Below, in pieces: positions 27,399-40,827 of a stretch of DNA of 64,000 bases. How positions within the stretch are numbered: the first letter of the stretch is position 1; every line of letters starts with the position of its first letter. Both the position numbers and the translations under genes were made by a program. This stretch comes from Tetrahymena elliotti 4EA (taxonomy: Eukaryota > Ciliophora > Oligohymenophorea > Hymenostomatida > Tetrahymenidae). The notes under the pieces were generated by a model. It searched no databases. It was given only the letters and a program-made list of their open reading frames with translations, and had not been told where the DNA came from. The stretch is from positions 930,001-994,000 of the forward strand of contig JH720293.1 of NCBI GenBank assembly GCA_000231825.2, written 5' to 3'.

Positions 27399-29289
27399 TT
27401 TTTAAAAAAAGTCTAGTCCTATAATATTTTTAATAGAGTAATTTAAATATTTTGGCAGAAAAATGATTGAAAATTATTACTACTAATAAACCTCTTTTTA
27501 TCTTAATTATTAATTTATACTTATTAATTACAAAAAGACCGCCTTTAGTTAAGAATATTTTAGTAAATTGATAATCTAGATAACAGTCATATTTCTCATA
27601 AAACAAAAATAATTATTGATAAATGTATATGGCATATAAATATCTTTTTTCTTTTATTTTTATTTATTTGTTAAATTTTAATCATTTACTTTATTCTACA
27701 TGACTTCAAAATACTTCAGATGACATTTTCACTGGATGTTCTTCATAATATCCAAATTATTTCAGTTTAATTAAAATAAATTACTAAATAATGTAAGTGA
27801 TTGTCTCAAATATATTTTCTTAATTATCAATTTAAATATTCAGCGATTTGTAATAAATAAAATTTTATTCGCATTTGAACAATTTTTGTTTAATTTTTCT
27901 AAGAAAAAAAGGATAAAACTTTAGAAAGATATTTTAAAATAAAATTTTTTTGCACAAAAATGATGAAAAAAATTCATTCAGTGAAAATTATGAATTGAAA
28001 TTGAAAAAATAAAAAATTATGGGAGAGGGAATTCTTAATTAAATCCAATTTACTAAAATATTATTTTATGTTAAAGATTAATCAAAAAGATTTCAACAAA
28101 ATATTCAAGTAAATTAATGAAAATATGTATATTTTTAATTAAACTATCTATTTACATTTTTCCTCAAATAAAAATTTACAATTTTACATCAAAAATTCTG
28201 GATAAAAAACGCTTCTGTAGAAATATTAAAGAAATAAGATTTTTTAAAAATAGTTAGCTAATAATTAAATAATACATGTATATACTTCGTTACCTTAAAA
28301 ATAAAACTATTGTCAGGGTATTTTTAAAATTTTTAGTTGAGTTTGGCTGGTTTTTGCATTGAGAATTTTATTAATATAAAACTAAATATAATAAAAAGTT
28401 GAATATTTGAATTTTAAAATGTAGGTCAGTTTAGATTACATAAAATAAAAAAGATTTATAAAGATAATTAATTAAGAAAAGATATATTGTTAAGGTAAAT
28501 TAACTAAGCTATTTTTCTTTCTTATCTGATATATCAATACAATATATAAGTAAAATTAGATTTGTAAGGTTCTTAATAAAAAACTAACTTAAAAAAAGAA
28601 TAGGTTTAAATATTTGTGAATTAATAATTCATGCTTATTGATTTATATAATGTAAGGAAGGAAGGAAGATAACCAAAATATAAATATTTATATACAAATA
28701 CAATATAATTTATTAATTAAGTTGAGGCTTCAGAAAAATATAATAGCTATTATAAATTTTCAGATTGTTAAAGTTTTTATTTTATAAATATTTAAGAAAG
28801 TTCAGGAGATTTCTAAATAGAATTTTTTATTGATTTATTTATATTTGGTTGCTTGTAGGTAGGTGATTAAGTGGAGAGGAAGTTTTGAATTTACAGATAT
28901 TTGATAATTAATTATCAAGATATATTGTAAATTTCAAAATCAGGTAAATTAAATAAACGTATTGATGGTTAAAAAAAACTGTTTATTTAATGTAAGTATA
29001 TTCTTTTTGATTTTTAGGATTATTATATGGCATAGATATTTATTAATAATGGTTATTATTTTATAGGAAAAGCTAGAAAGATAATTATTTTGAGATAAAT
29101 AACTTTCTGATTTTGTAGATATATTTTATTTTTTTTATGGTTGTAATTTTTAAAAATTTATGAGACTTATAATCAAATTAGAGGTGTATTTGTGTGTATT
29201 TTTTTTAAATTTTGGAAATTAACAAGGAAGTTTTTTTTCTTTTCAGATACAGACTGGTTATTATAGAAAGTTAATTCAGATTTTGATGT
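27399..29289. other. AT-rich intergenic spacer
   Basis: Nearly 1.9 kb with no supported reading frame on either strand; many TGA in all frames. A mildly G-rich stretch (TAGGTAGGTGATTAAG near 28857) is present. No RNA gene recognised. Confidence 0.5.
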
Positions 29290-32012
29290 TCAGTCATCCT
29301 ATAAATTAATAAGTGTTTTCACCATAAATTAGTTAAATGAGGTAAAGGTATCTTGCTCTTAATCAATGTCATCTAATTCTGCAACGGTTGAAGCGCTTAC
29401 TCCTTTTCTTAAGGATTTTCTAATTCTCTACATCTTCTTCAAATCATCTCCAGTGATTTTTTGATTCTGTTTTGTTTATAAATTACTTTTAATTATTTAA
29501 AAACATGTTTTATAAAAAATTACAATCCATGGATGCTTGAGGGCTTGTAAAGCAGTCATTCTTTTGATTGGGTCCTTTTCTAACAAGCATTCTAAGAAAT
29601 GGAGTAACAAAGGATCATGATCATCTAAGTTTTTGTAAAACAAAAGGGGATCTTGATTAATTATGTTGGAGATTACTTATTTGTCACTATTTATTGTAAA
29701 ATTAAATTGTTAATTTACACATCAATTTAATTAATTAATTTACTTATCATCTTAGAAAGGAAGAAAGCCAAAAATCAAAGCAAACAGGTTTACACCTAAA
29801 GCAAAAATGTCTATTGAGTGAGAATAGAATTATCCTTGAAGCATTTCAGGTGCTTTGAAATTCAAAGTTCCTGTGTTAGTAAGAAGTTTTTAAATAGTGA
29901 CAATTTTGGAAACAGTAAAATCTATGACTTTAATTTATTCACCAATGGGATCATACATAATATTGTTGTAAGATAAATCACGATGAATAATTCCTTTTGA
30001 ATGCATATGAGCGATAGCCTTTAAAGTCTACTTGGCAATTCCAGCAATTTCTCTCATAGAAAACTTTTTTTTGTTTTGAATATAGTGGCCAAGAGGTTTA
30101 CCTTAGGCATATTCGGATACAATATATGCTTTCTTTTTATCCTTCTCTAGGAAAAAGCTTTCATATTTAATAATATTTTTGTGACTCAATAATGTCAAAA
30201 CTCTTTCTTCTTGCAAGATCTATTTAATTTAAAATAATATTTTAAGTAAATAAAAAGAAGCTTTGAAAAATACAAAAAAATTGAGATATAATTATTATTT
30301 CAACTTTTTAATTAAAGATTGTCTAGACTAATTAATTTCATTCAATATTCAATTTTCTTATTATGTTAAATTAGCTTTGCTAACTCTAAATCAATAATTA
30401 AGAAAAATAAGCAGCACTAATGAATACGGTTTTAAAACTCTTATTTTATTAAACTCATAATATTTCTTACTCTAATGATTAGCACTGATTTTATTATATT
30501 AATTTAAGTATTTTGGCTCATATTATGTAACCAATTTTATTGTTTGGTACTTTTTCAAAAATATAAATTTATCAAATGAGATGTTTAGGTTACATATTTT
30601 TTCGGTAGTTATATAACATTCCGTCATGATTTGAAAACAATTTTAATCTATATAATTAATAGATGGTGATAGGATAAATTTAAAATTTTATCCTTATGAT
30701 TTTAATGATTTTGTTTAGCTGGTTTGACTTTCTCATTTTCAAGTTAGAAAGTAATTAACGTATTTTTTTAACTCCAGCTACTGATTTGTTAATCTTCTTT
30801 TTTTTTGAGTCGTCGAAATCAAAAATTTTTAAAAATTGTAGATGTAAAAATTTGATAAAAATGCTTAATTGTTGTATCCTTGGATGAATTTATAAATTAC
30901 TAATTTGTTGATTTAGTGAATTATTTACCTCAAATAAGTATTCAGGATCTTTGTAGGTGATAATCTTGACAGCAAAACTCTAAAGAGGAGAGTCCTCCTT
31001 TTTCTAGCATCTACGGACGACAGAGTGACAACCCTTTTAGATAAATAATGTAATTATTAAAAGCGATTATTTTTAGAATCAATTTAATTTTTTCTATCTT
31101 TATCTCATTTTACAATTTAAAAATTTAAAATTGCTAGATTGATTTATTAAGTAAAAAAAATAGGTGCATTAATTAATTATAAAGATTAAATTTGGGGTGA
31201 ATGATTCTTCTTTCATCGTGCTAATTTAATAATTTAAAATTTACTTCTCCAAGTTTTTCATGCATCTCAAATCTCTCTTCAAATTTCTCTTTCTTGATTA
31301 TTGCAGGTTAGTTTGTACTCAGAATGTCAGTTTTTGGGCAAGTAATCAATCTTAAAGATTCAGGCTTGAATGACTTAAAGAAATTTGATCTTCTTTTTGC
31401 AAATTCATTTCTAGTTGCACTGTTAGTATTAGTCAAGGAATCATCTGTTGAATCGTAATCATTAGAGGAATCTATTTCAGGGTCCATAATATCACTATCT
31501 TCTAAATTGTAAGGATTTCTAATGTTTAAATTAAGAGGTAAGCCAAAACGAGATTTTTTTGATTCACATGGAATATGAGTAGAAATATATCCAGAAGTGA
31601 ATGTATTTGATTTTTGTCTTGGAGCTGGGAAATCATCTTCATCTTCTTCCTATAGTTCTTCCTCTACTTCAGTTGATTTGTCTACTTATTGATCTTAATG
31701 ATGAGGAGAGACCTTACTTTCAGAATTGAAAGAAACCTTTTATTTGCTTTGATCTTCAATGCTAGAACTAAAATTAGCTTCTTACTTTTCTTATTCATAT
31801 TACATAGGTGATAGTTATAATCCAATCATCTTTTAAGAGCCTAAATCTTATTCACTATGGGGAATAGATTATATTTTTGTTTGATTTGTCTAATTTATAA
31901 TTGTTTCACTGTTCATTTTAGAATCACAAAATGTACTAGCAGTAGTTTATTAGTCATCATTAGATAGTACACACAGATGATTAAATGTGTTTCTTTAATC
32001 TATACTAGTCAT
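29290..32012 (-). CDS. protein kinase-like protein, probable pseudokinase
   Basis: Exons 31245-32012, 30929-31033, 29744-30219, 29524-29686 and 29290-29466 sum to 563 codons. A disordered, acidic/Ser-rich N-terminus (about 250 residues) precedes a kinase fold: LGEGCHSVVRRC loop, FAVKII lysine, a helix-C Glu (QEERVLTLLSHKNIIKY), HRDLSYNN in place of HRDxKxxN, VIDFTVSK in place of DFG, APEM, DIFALGVNLF, and RMTALQALKHPWI. The catalytic-loop Lys is replaced by Ser and the DFG Gly by Thr, so catalysis is doubtful although VAIK, HRD and DF(G) Asp remain. The overall layout is CAMK-like. Intron 2 is unusually long (709 bp). The frame is open upstream to about 32213 without an ATG, so a 5' exon may be missing. 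Confidence 0.8.
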
Positions 32013-32213
32013 CAAAAGTAATTATTTATTTTTTGTCCTTTTTAAAAGATTATCAGATTTGTCTGAATTAAAATGTTTTTTTAATTATTTTTGAAAAGCT
32101 TTAGTTTTTTCTACTTTTGAAATATTTAGTTATGGTTTTGTAACCTTTTCTATGTTAATTAGTAGATGATGATCTTTAAGGTTTTTGATATTATTTGAGA
32201 TTAACCTTTTTTT

Positions 32214-35200
32214 TTTTGATTGCACTTTATTTTTATTTAATCAAATATATTACATGGTTTTGTATTCCTTGAAGCTTATATTCTTTTTCGAAGTTATTTA
32301 TAAATTAATTAACTATTTATCAAACTCAACAATAAAAAAGAAAGGGAGAAAATAGTCATTTTTTTTAATTAAAGATTTGTTAAATATCGTCAACCTAAGA
32401 TTGATTGAATGATTGAATTTTATCGAAGGAATGTTTAATTTTTCTTTTTCATGCTCTGTCATTTTTGACAAATTAAAGCTTTAGTAATCTTTTGTATTCT
32501 GATTTATTTACAACATAGTTGAAAATTTGCTTGCTATGAGAGTTTCTCATTAAATTACAAATGCTCCTCTAAATTTTAACTAATATGTGCTTTAAAATAT
32601 AGTTTTGAAAGTTGATCATTTATTATTAATTCAATTTCAAGAGCCTTTCTTCATTTTTAAATTTTGAATTTTTCTATTTACTTTTTTCATTACAAATAGC
32701 ATCTTTTTTTGTTACAAAAAATCTAACACATTTTTTTTAAAATTTAAAATCTCAAATCCCAACCAGTATAAAAAAAACTGATTTTTTCATAAAGAAAATA
32801 TAATTGTTATGGATTTACTTTGATTAATTATTACGTTTGAACTGTTATATTTGATTCAAAAATTCTAATCATTTTTCTAAAAAGTCCTTATCCAAAAATC
32901 TTTCTAGCATTATTTTACAAATTAATAGAAGAGCAAATCTTCAAAAACTTTAAATACTAAATAGAATGTTTGATTAAATTGTCTCTCTCTAAAAATTAAT
33001 AAAAAGAGCTAGTAAAGAAATAACCTTAAATAAAAATAGTTGAAATTTTGACCTCAAATCTTGAGAAGTTTCCTCATCTTAATTAGAAAAATGAATATTC
33101 TTAATTTAAGTTAGGTTATGAACAATTTTTTACTGTAAAAGAGGAAAATGTAAAAGATTAAAAATAGGAAAACTGTATTTTGAACTAAATTTTAACTTGT
33201 GGAATAAATTTACTTGAATTGTTAATTTATTAAAGTTCTAAATTTTAAAAAATAAACAAAATGAGATATTTTAAAAGATTTGGTGAATTACTAAAATAAT
33301 AGGAAATATAACTTAATTTATTTTGATTATACTTAAGCTTTCTTCTAAATTTAAAGATGTGATAATTTATTCGTTTATTTATACAACTTACCACTAATAT
33401 TTCTACTATCCATTAATATTTTTCCATTAATTAATATGAGAAGAAACAGTAGCTGTTCAATATTTCTGAAAAAGTTAAGAAACATTGATTAAGATTTATG
33501 GAATAGAAAATATCTTCAGGTTATCTATTTTATTTAATTCAATTTGTCTCAAAAACCTGAAATTTCTTAATTTACAATATTAGTAAAATTTTTTTAATAA
33601 TTCTCAAAAATATTTATATGTTATTACTTGACAAATATTTTTGTTTAGTTCTATTTTTATATTAAATAAATTATTAATTAATTAATCAATTGTGTTCTCC
33701 ATGCATTCTTATTTTTTCTTATCTGTTAAACCAACTCTTAAAATACATATTATTCTTCTATTTTTAGAATTACACATATTTTTTATCTATATTTTAAAGT
33801 CACAAAAAATATTTGGCTATGATATTTTTTTCTATATCTTTTAATATGGCTATTTAAAAATAAAAGCATTTCATACTCTTAAAATAATAAAATGTGCATA
33901 AAGTTCAAGATTTTGCTCTGTTATAAATAATATTTAGTTATTATATACCTGAAAAGATAAAAATAATAATTTAAAATGTATTAATTAAATTATGTAGGTT
34001 TTTTGGATTCAAAAATATAAATAAAAAAATACTATGAGTATTCAAAAATAAATTCAGAGAAAACTTGAAATAAAAATTAAGAATAAGATATATTCATAAT
34101 ACTTAAAATTCTTTGATCATCAAAATAGAAGAAATGAGAATAATATGAACAATTTAAAAAATCATTTTTTTAGTCTATTAACTATTTTTTTTTGTTTATT
34201 AAAATATTTTTTCTATTATGAAATAATCTAATGAATTCAAATGTTGCATCTTTAAATTATAAAAAAGTTGTAGAAAAATTAATATCAAATAAGTTTTTTT
34301 CTCACTAAAATAAATTTTATCTCTGAGCTTTAAATATAATTTTTGTTAAAAAGTTGTGATGAATATCTAAATCTCATCTATTTTATTTTTTTAAATTGAT
34401 TTAAACAAAAAAAAAATATTACTTGTTTTTCTAAAAGTAATTATTAAATTCAACATGTTTATTTGCCTTCATAGGATACTTTTTTTCTGTAATTTTTATT
34501 TTAATATTTAATTTGTAATTTAATTTTTTTAATTTATTAAATTGAAAATATTTTTTGGTTATTAATTTTATTGTTTCTTGTTAATTAATTGTATATTTCC
34601 ATAACCAAATTAAAAAATGAAACCAATAATTATGAATTAAAATATTTAAGTTAGCTAAATAATGACTGTATAAAAGATTATTATTTACTTAAGTTTTAGT
34701 TAAAAAATTCAAAAAATAATAGATAAAGAAGCTGCTTAGTTTATTATTTAATATATTTATTGATTAAATAAAATTAGATTAAATTTATTATTACAAAAAG
34801 GATTAATCATTTACATTTAAAATAAAATATTCCATAAAATAATTTATTTAATAATAGAAAAGACAAAAAGATAAATATGATATTTTTTTTATTCATAAGT
34901 AAAAAATATAATGTTTGCAAAGTTTAATGAATAACTATTTTTTAATTATCTGATAAGATAATAATTTAAATTAAGAAACAAAAAATAAAAAATTTTAATA
35001 TCTATTTTAAAATTCACAAATAAGATATGCATTTTTTGTAATAAAATATTCCAACAAAATTTTATTTTTTATGAGCATTAGCTGAATGAATTGTTAAATT
35101 AATCATAAATATGAGAAACTTATTTAGAGATTAGGGAAAAATCAAAAAGCAAAATTGAATATTTTAAGTAAAAATTATGAAAAAGCTTTAAAGAAGAAAC

Positions 35201-35263
35201 ATTTTGATGTAGTTAAATCATAATAGTAAGTAACATGAATTAATTATTTTATTTATTTATTTT
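32214..35263. other. 3-kb AT-rich gene desert
   Basis: The largest stretch without a gene. Very AT-rich with poly-A and poly-T runs. At 35086-35235 a plus-strand frame (EKLIQRLGKNQKAKLN, then LSKNYEKALKKKHFDVV) followed by GTAAGT could be a small exon; I found no coherent gene around it. It may also hold undetected 5' exons of the pseudokinase. Confidence 0.4.
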
Positions 35264-36034
35264 TCAACAAGCTTTGCATAAATTAACATTAATGTTGTTG
35301 ACTGCTGTAGCAGCTGATGAATGTAAGGTAATTTCTAAATTTTTTTAAGAAGGTTTATTTCTTGTGATAATAAATTTGATGTTTTAGAATGTTGTGTATC
35401 CAGTATATTAAAATTAACTGTAGATAGGTTCATTATAAACTTTCTCTTCATTTTTATCATCTTTGAATACAGCACATACTGTAATTGTAGGCTCATTAGA
35501 AGCTGATTTAATATGATAGTTTAAGCTTACAACATAATTTCCGTTATTTTGTAATTTGAAGCTAGCAACATTCATAGGAGATGTTGATATAGAGCTAATA
35601 TTATAGTCTGAAACTAATTTATCAGTTAAAGAAATACAAATATCCTTCATTTCTTCTCTGATCTCTTCAACTTCGATATTCATATTTTTAAGTACTTGTA
35701 ATGTAGGATCACTTTCTGAATCGCAAATCAAAACTAAATGAATTTCTTCAGAAATTAAAGGCAAAAACTCGTGATTAACTGAAACTTTTATGATCATTTA
35801 GGCATCAGCATTGATAATTTCTGCCTTAATATTGTGTTAGGTTCCTTCCAAAGCAACAGTAAAAGTTTCAGGTTTTAATCTTTACAAGACTATGTTTTCA
35901 CTGCAATGTTTCTGATGATTTCTTCTGTTTTCAGATTCAATTTTAATTGTGTTGTTAGGCTATTCATGAACGTAGAAAATATATTCTCCATTCTTAATTC
36001 TCTTTTGGCCTGGTGTGATATTTTTATCTTCCAT
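35264..36034 (-). CDS. hypothetical beta-rich protein
   Basis: Single frame of 257 codons (256 residues), ATG 36034 to TGA 35264-35266. The sequence alternates short hydrophobic and polar stretches (for example GEYIFYVHE, FTVALEG, MIIKVSVNHEF, LVLICDSES, YVVSLNYHIK, ITVCAVFKDD), suggesting a mainly beta fold, with one amphipathic helix in the middle (NIEVEEIREEMKDICISLTD). No signal peptide, membrane segment or catalytic motif. The last 40 residues are compositionally different and overlap possible plus-strand splice sites, so the true end could be nearer 35400. Family not recognised. It could also be joined by splicing to the ORF just upstream. Confidence 0.65.
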
Positions 36035-36069
36035 TTAAACTATTTTCTATTATTTTTGATATATTTTAG

Positions 36070-36804
36070 AATTTAATGAAGTTTTAGTAAACAAGTTATT
36101 TATATTTTTTTTATTATTATTTTTTTCGTTTTTATTCTGGTGCTTAGATTGGTATATAATTGTAAATAGAATGAAACAATCATCTAATTAATTATTATAT
36201 GGTTGTGTCCCATACAACTTTCATAAATAGATGTTATCATCTGCCAATCTATTATAATAATTGAAGAAGACTCTTTAACTCTGATAAAATCTGCTTCTTT
36301 TCTTTCATAGACAATACAATTTAACATTTTTTTAATCTAATTACCTTCTATATTTAAACAAAATTCATTAGAATACATAAAAAAAGCTGTATTAAATAGC
36401 TGAATATTAAAATATTATCACATAGCTTTCATAAATAAAATATTATGAAACAAATCCAATTCCAATAAAAAATGAATAATAACAGTACATTTATTTTCCT
36501 CATTTAAAATTAAAATCCAAACAAAGCTGCCTTAATGAATTGAAAAATCTGCCTGAATTTATTTAAACTAATATGGATTTTTTTTCTGAAAAGTTAAATC
36601 AAAATTAAAAAGAAAATGATTTTTTTTGTAGATAATAATTAAATTCTCAATATCTAAATTTTCATTCATGTAGTGAAATATAGCAAGCACCAACATAAAA
36701 ATAGGTTTTTTCTATTTAAATAAATTTTCTTGGACTTTTTTTACATTATTTCCAATATTAATAATTATTTGATTTTTATAAACTTTAAAATAACTTTAAA
36801 TCAT
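36070..36804 (-). pseudogene. ORF interrupted by one in-frame TGA (pseudogene, or gene with an unrecognised intron)
   Basis: From ATG 36804 the minus strand is open for 128 codons (MIQSYFKVYKNQ.., FMLVLAIFHYMNENLDIENL, FVWILILNEENKC) to TGA at 36418-36420. The same frame then stays open with protein-like sequence (FFMYSNEFCLNIE, VYERKEADFIRVKESSS, IYESCMGHNH) to about 36070. A 102-bp GTACTG..ATACAG intron would remove the TGA in phase, but its sites are unremarkable. Alternatives are a short 128-residue gene, a nonsense-mutated copy, or a recoded TGA. No family recognised. Confidence 0.4.
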
Positions 36805-36914
36805 AAATTATGTTTGTAGAAAGAACAAATCAAATGATAAATTTAATATGGAAAAATAAATTATAAAGTTAAAGAAAAGGGTTGATGAATTAACCATTGA
36901 CTGTAAATATAAAT

Positions 36915-38955
36915 TCATTGCAGCTACTCAATATCGTTATCTATTTCTTTTAAATTATATATTTTGTTATCTTATTAATTTTTTTTAATTGATCTGAGGG
37001 CAAGAATCTCAGGGTCAATATCCTCATCAGGAAATTTTGCATCAATATTTTTAGATTCTGGGTAAAAAGTTTTATCATATATAAGGGTGAGTATTTTTTC
37101 ATTGTTCAATAGTTTATCAATCATGGCATCTCTTTTGTCACGAATAACTTGAGATTCTTAGCTGTTTAGAACAACTCTATTTTCTCCCTTTAGCTAAATA
37201 ATTTCTTCCTTGATATCTTCAACACATTTTCTGATAACTTTTTCAAGATCTGATTTTTATAACAGTTCTTTTACATAAGATTGCTTTAATTCTCTGATTC
37301 TTTTTTATTCTTGTCTCAACTAAACTTGAATTTCTTTGATTTTTTTTTCATTTCTTTTAAAAAAAGATTAATTATTTTATTAATTAATTAAAATCATGAA
37401 TTTTACATTTATAAAGGATCTTGTACACTAATTTAACCCAAGCTTTGATTATTTACAATATTATAATTTTGTTTAAACTAAGCACTTTTTTAAATCTAGG
37501 AAGTATCTTTTTGATCACTTAATTATTGTTAATACTTTTTCATAACCCCTTCAAAATTAAAAAAATGATTATTTTTTTGTTTGATTTTAAAAAACTTGTT
37601 TACAATTGGTAGATTTTGTAGTTCTTATTCTGATATTTTATGATTGATTTAGAGATTTTTTTTTAGAAGAGGCTACAGATACATCATCCTACTAAGATTG
37701 ATTCTGATTAGATTATTAAAAATAATTATGTTAATTTTCAATTTGAGAAATATGTTAATCTCTGTCCTCCTATTCCTCATTTTCTTCTTCTTTTTGTACC
37801 TAACTCAACATTTTTTCATAGTTCTCTATCTAGCTTTTCAAGATAGCATTTTGTTTCTTCTTCATAATAAGTTCTCTATTTATACAAAAATAGTTTCATA
37901 AGTAAATTGATTAATTTAAGTTAATATTTTTTATACTTTAACAACATATCTCTGTCATTTTCTTAAGTTTGGTATTGGGCTTAAAGATCCATAAATTTTT
38001 TCATTAAGTTAATATTTTCGTTATCAATTTTTTAAGCTATATTTTCAATCCATTCTAATTCAGAAATTAGCTAATTTTCTCTTTAAATATAATCTTGATC
38101 TCTATTTTAATATTAATGAAACAAAATAAATATTGTATTATTGACTTAAAACCATTTACTTTTTTCCTTTTTTGATACGTTCATCTTCAAACTACTTCTT
38201 AATTTCTTAAATTTTGTCATTAAAAAATCTTATAACTGTTTTCTCTTAATCAATAAGCACATTTGATGTTTTAACTTAAAGCTTTGAAATTCTATCTAAA
38301 ATTTCCTGATGATATCTGGTAGTTAACTCCATCTTCTTTGCTTCATTTAAATCAAGCACTGCTTTTTGCCTTATTTCATTTTATAGTTCTTCAATAATTT
38401 TTCTATACTCCAACTCTCTTTGAACATATCTATCCTTTCTATTTTCAAGATCATTTTTTAATTTTTCATTATCTTGCTTTTATGTTTCAAGTAGCTACTC
38501 TATATCCATGGCTCTTTATCTAACATCTTCAGAGCTCATTTCTGCTTTCATAGGAGGTAATCCAGTTGTTATTTCTTTACAATTAAAAAAATACTTAAAG
38601 CCATATCTCAAATATGGATAAATAGTAGCAAAATGTAATACTCTCTTTTATTATTAATTATAAGTATACCTCTTATTTTTTAAAGATTTTTGTTATTCAT
38701 ATTTTATGATAAGACTTCATTTTTGTTTTATATTGCAGATATTTTGTTGGTACGCAAAATACTATCCTAAGGGAGAACTTTTATAAAAATTGAAAATGTT
38801 AAATAAACATTTATTGCACACGCAAATTTACATTTTGATATCTCTGGAGTAACACTAATCAATCTATCAGCTATTCTTTACATCCTTTACATGGCATCAG
38901 AGCTTTTGATATAAGTGGCCTCATCTACTTCTCTTCCTTCACGCTATAAAATCAT
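36915..38955 (-). CDS. coiled-coil protein, possibly cytoskeletal or ciliary
   Basis: Six exons (38832-38955, 38160-38640, 37937-38101, 37604-37875, 37407-37548, 36915-37353) sum to 541 codons (540 residues). After an N-terminal segment with LLHFATIYPYLRYGFKYFF, about 330 residues are Glu/Lys/Gln/Leu-rich with heptad-like spacing (for example LEYRKIIEELQNEIRQKAVL and NYEKMLSQVQKEEEN). A Ser/Asn/Gln linker and another coiled coil follow, then a less repetitive C-terminal region containing LLNNEKILTLIYDKTFYPES and FPDEDIDPEILALR that may be a small conserved domain. No motor, kinase or zinc motif. Long coiled coils are typical of ciliary and basal-body proteins in ciliates, but that is inference from composition. 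Confidence 0.75.
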
Positions 38956-39293
38956 ATCTCTCACTAACTAATTAATTTAATTTGTTAAATTTGCCAAATA
39001 TGAATTATGTTGTTTGTTAGTAAGTTCTATTCAGCAACTTATTTTATAAATTGATGGTATTATATATTGTTATTTTAGAATGTATAAACTAAATTTTGAA
39101 TGAAAAAAATAAGTAATATATCATGATGTGCAATATATATTTTTTGATATATTTACAAGATTGAAATTTATTTTTTAATTAAAATAAATAATTTCTAATT
39201 TAAATACTATTTCTAAAAATAATTTTTATGTTTCATCCAATAATATTATCTTTTTTCTCCTTAAATTATCTTTATACGTATCACTTAGTTTTA
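38956..39293. other. short intergenic spacer
   Basis: About 340 bp of AT-rich DNA between two minus-strand genes. No feature recognised beyond being the likely promoter of the coiled-coil gene. Confidence 0.5.
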
Positions 39294-40159
39294 TCATTAT
39301 TCGAAAAATTCAGCACCTAAGTCTTCACAATTATCATCTTAATATTAGAACTTATCTAAATTTATATATTCTTAGTTTAAAATACTTAAACTTTTTTTGA
39401 TAGCAGTTTCTTCATCAAAAAGATCATTAGGAACAGATATTTAAAGGTAATTATTTTAAAATTAATTATCAACGTATACTTCATAATCACTTGCTTATCC
39501 TTCTTCCATAACTTCTTACAATCTCTAAATATCAATACATCCAGCAAATGCTTCAGCTCTTTAGTCTTCACAATATGCATAATCATTTTATGTAAAGATT
39601 TGTTCCAAATCTTTAATCTCTTTTCCTATCATTGACTTAGGTAAATTAAAATATAATTTTAATTAAAAATTTAAATTAATTGTGTAAAATTTACTTCAAA
39701 TATTTAATATGATCCACCAAATTTATATTATATGGGCTCATCTTATTAAAGTGATTGAGAATTTTAAAAAATGTTTTCTTTTCTCATTGTTTGAGATTAA
39801 TTTGGTTACGACTAAGCAAAAATATTTGTATTTTAAGAGCTTTTTAAATTAGTAGTAAAAAAAGGTGTTTCTATTTTAGGAGAATTACTTATTTAAGGTT
39901 ATGATTAGGAAGATGATTGGAAATTCTAGTATTGTTAAATCTGTTATAATGCTGGTTATTAGAAAATTTGTAGTTATTGACTTAAAGAATTCTTAGAAGA
40001 GCTTTTTTCATTACCGCTTTATAGCATATGCTGATTTACCAACTACTAATTTTTATTCTATTGTGCTGAGTTAGATAATTTATGATGTGAAATAGGAGTT
40101 TGAAAATTCATATTTTTTTAATGACTTAAGTCATTTAAAGCAAAGCGATTATACTGCAT
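39294..40159 (-). CDS. Gln/Asn/Ser-rich protein with acidic C-terminal half, function unknown
   Basis: Exons 39695-40159 and 39294-39635, with a 59-bp intron, give 269 codons. The N-terminal 150 residues are Gln/Asn/Ser-rich and contain most of the TAA/TAG codons. The C-terminal 114 residues are acidic with aromatic residues (DYAYCEDQ, AFAGCIDIQRLQEVMEE, DYEVYVDNQF, NEQ-type helices) and end in EDLGAEFFEQ. The acidic region is reminiscent of a short interaction motif rather than an enzyme. Start chosen at ATG 40159; another ATG lies 16 codons in. Plus-strand frames over 39850-40080 contain TGA codons and are antisense shadows. Confidence 0.65.
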
Positions 40160-40827
40160 AGTAAAATAATTTTAGAGAAAGACAAATAATTTCTATAAGG
40201 TAGTAAATTGAGGTGGGTTTACTTTTAAAATTTTAATGATTTTTTTATATTAAATTAGATATAGTGTTAAAGTTAATATTTCAAATTAGTTAAATATTTA
40301 ACACCAAACCAAAAAATATTAGGCTCTTTTTAAGCGCAAAATCAAATTTTAAAAAATTATAAATTCTATTTATTCGTTTGAAAAAGATATAGAAAAAAAT
40401 GTCAAACACAAAGAAATAAATCAACATGGCTCAATTTTGTTTAGTGTGTTCAAAAATTTAAAATAATTTGATAGGATTTAAAAATATTTGCTAAAATATG
40501 AAAAAAATAAATAATAATTAAATTTAAAAATGATTTTTTGTTAGAAAATTGTGGAAGATAAACAAGGCAAATATTTTAATGAGTTAAATAAATATATTAT
40601 TTTAGTAAGATATTTTGTTTGAAAGAAAAATTTACTTGCTTCTTAACTATGCAAAACCTTAACCAATTTCCACGTTCATCAAAATCTTGTTTCAATTAAT
40701 TTTACCAATAAAAGAAAAATTAGTTAAATAAGAAGTAATTGTTTCCAAAATAATTTATTATAAAAAAAGAAAAAGAAATAAAGATACACTTTTTATTGAT
40801 CCGAAATCAAAAGGGTTTCTAAAAAAA
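40160..40827. other. AT-rich intergenic spacer (divergent promoters)
   Basis: Separates a minus-strand and a plus-strand gene, so it should contain both promoters. No motif stands out. Confidence 0.5.

Noticed and set aside
39850..40080. Plus-strand Cys-containing frame that looked like a pseudogene with several TGA codons
   Set aside because: The minus strand here is the first exon of the 268-residue Gln/Asn/Ser-rich protein, which is open throughout.
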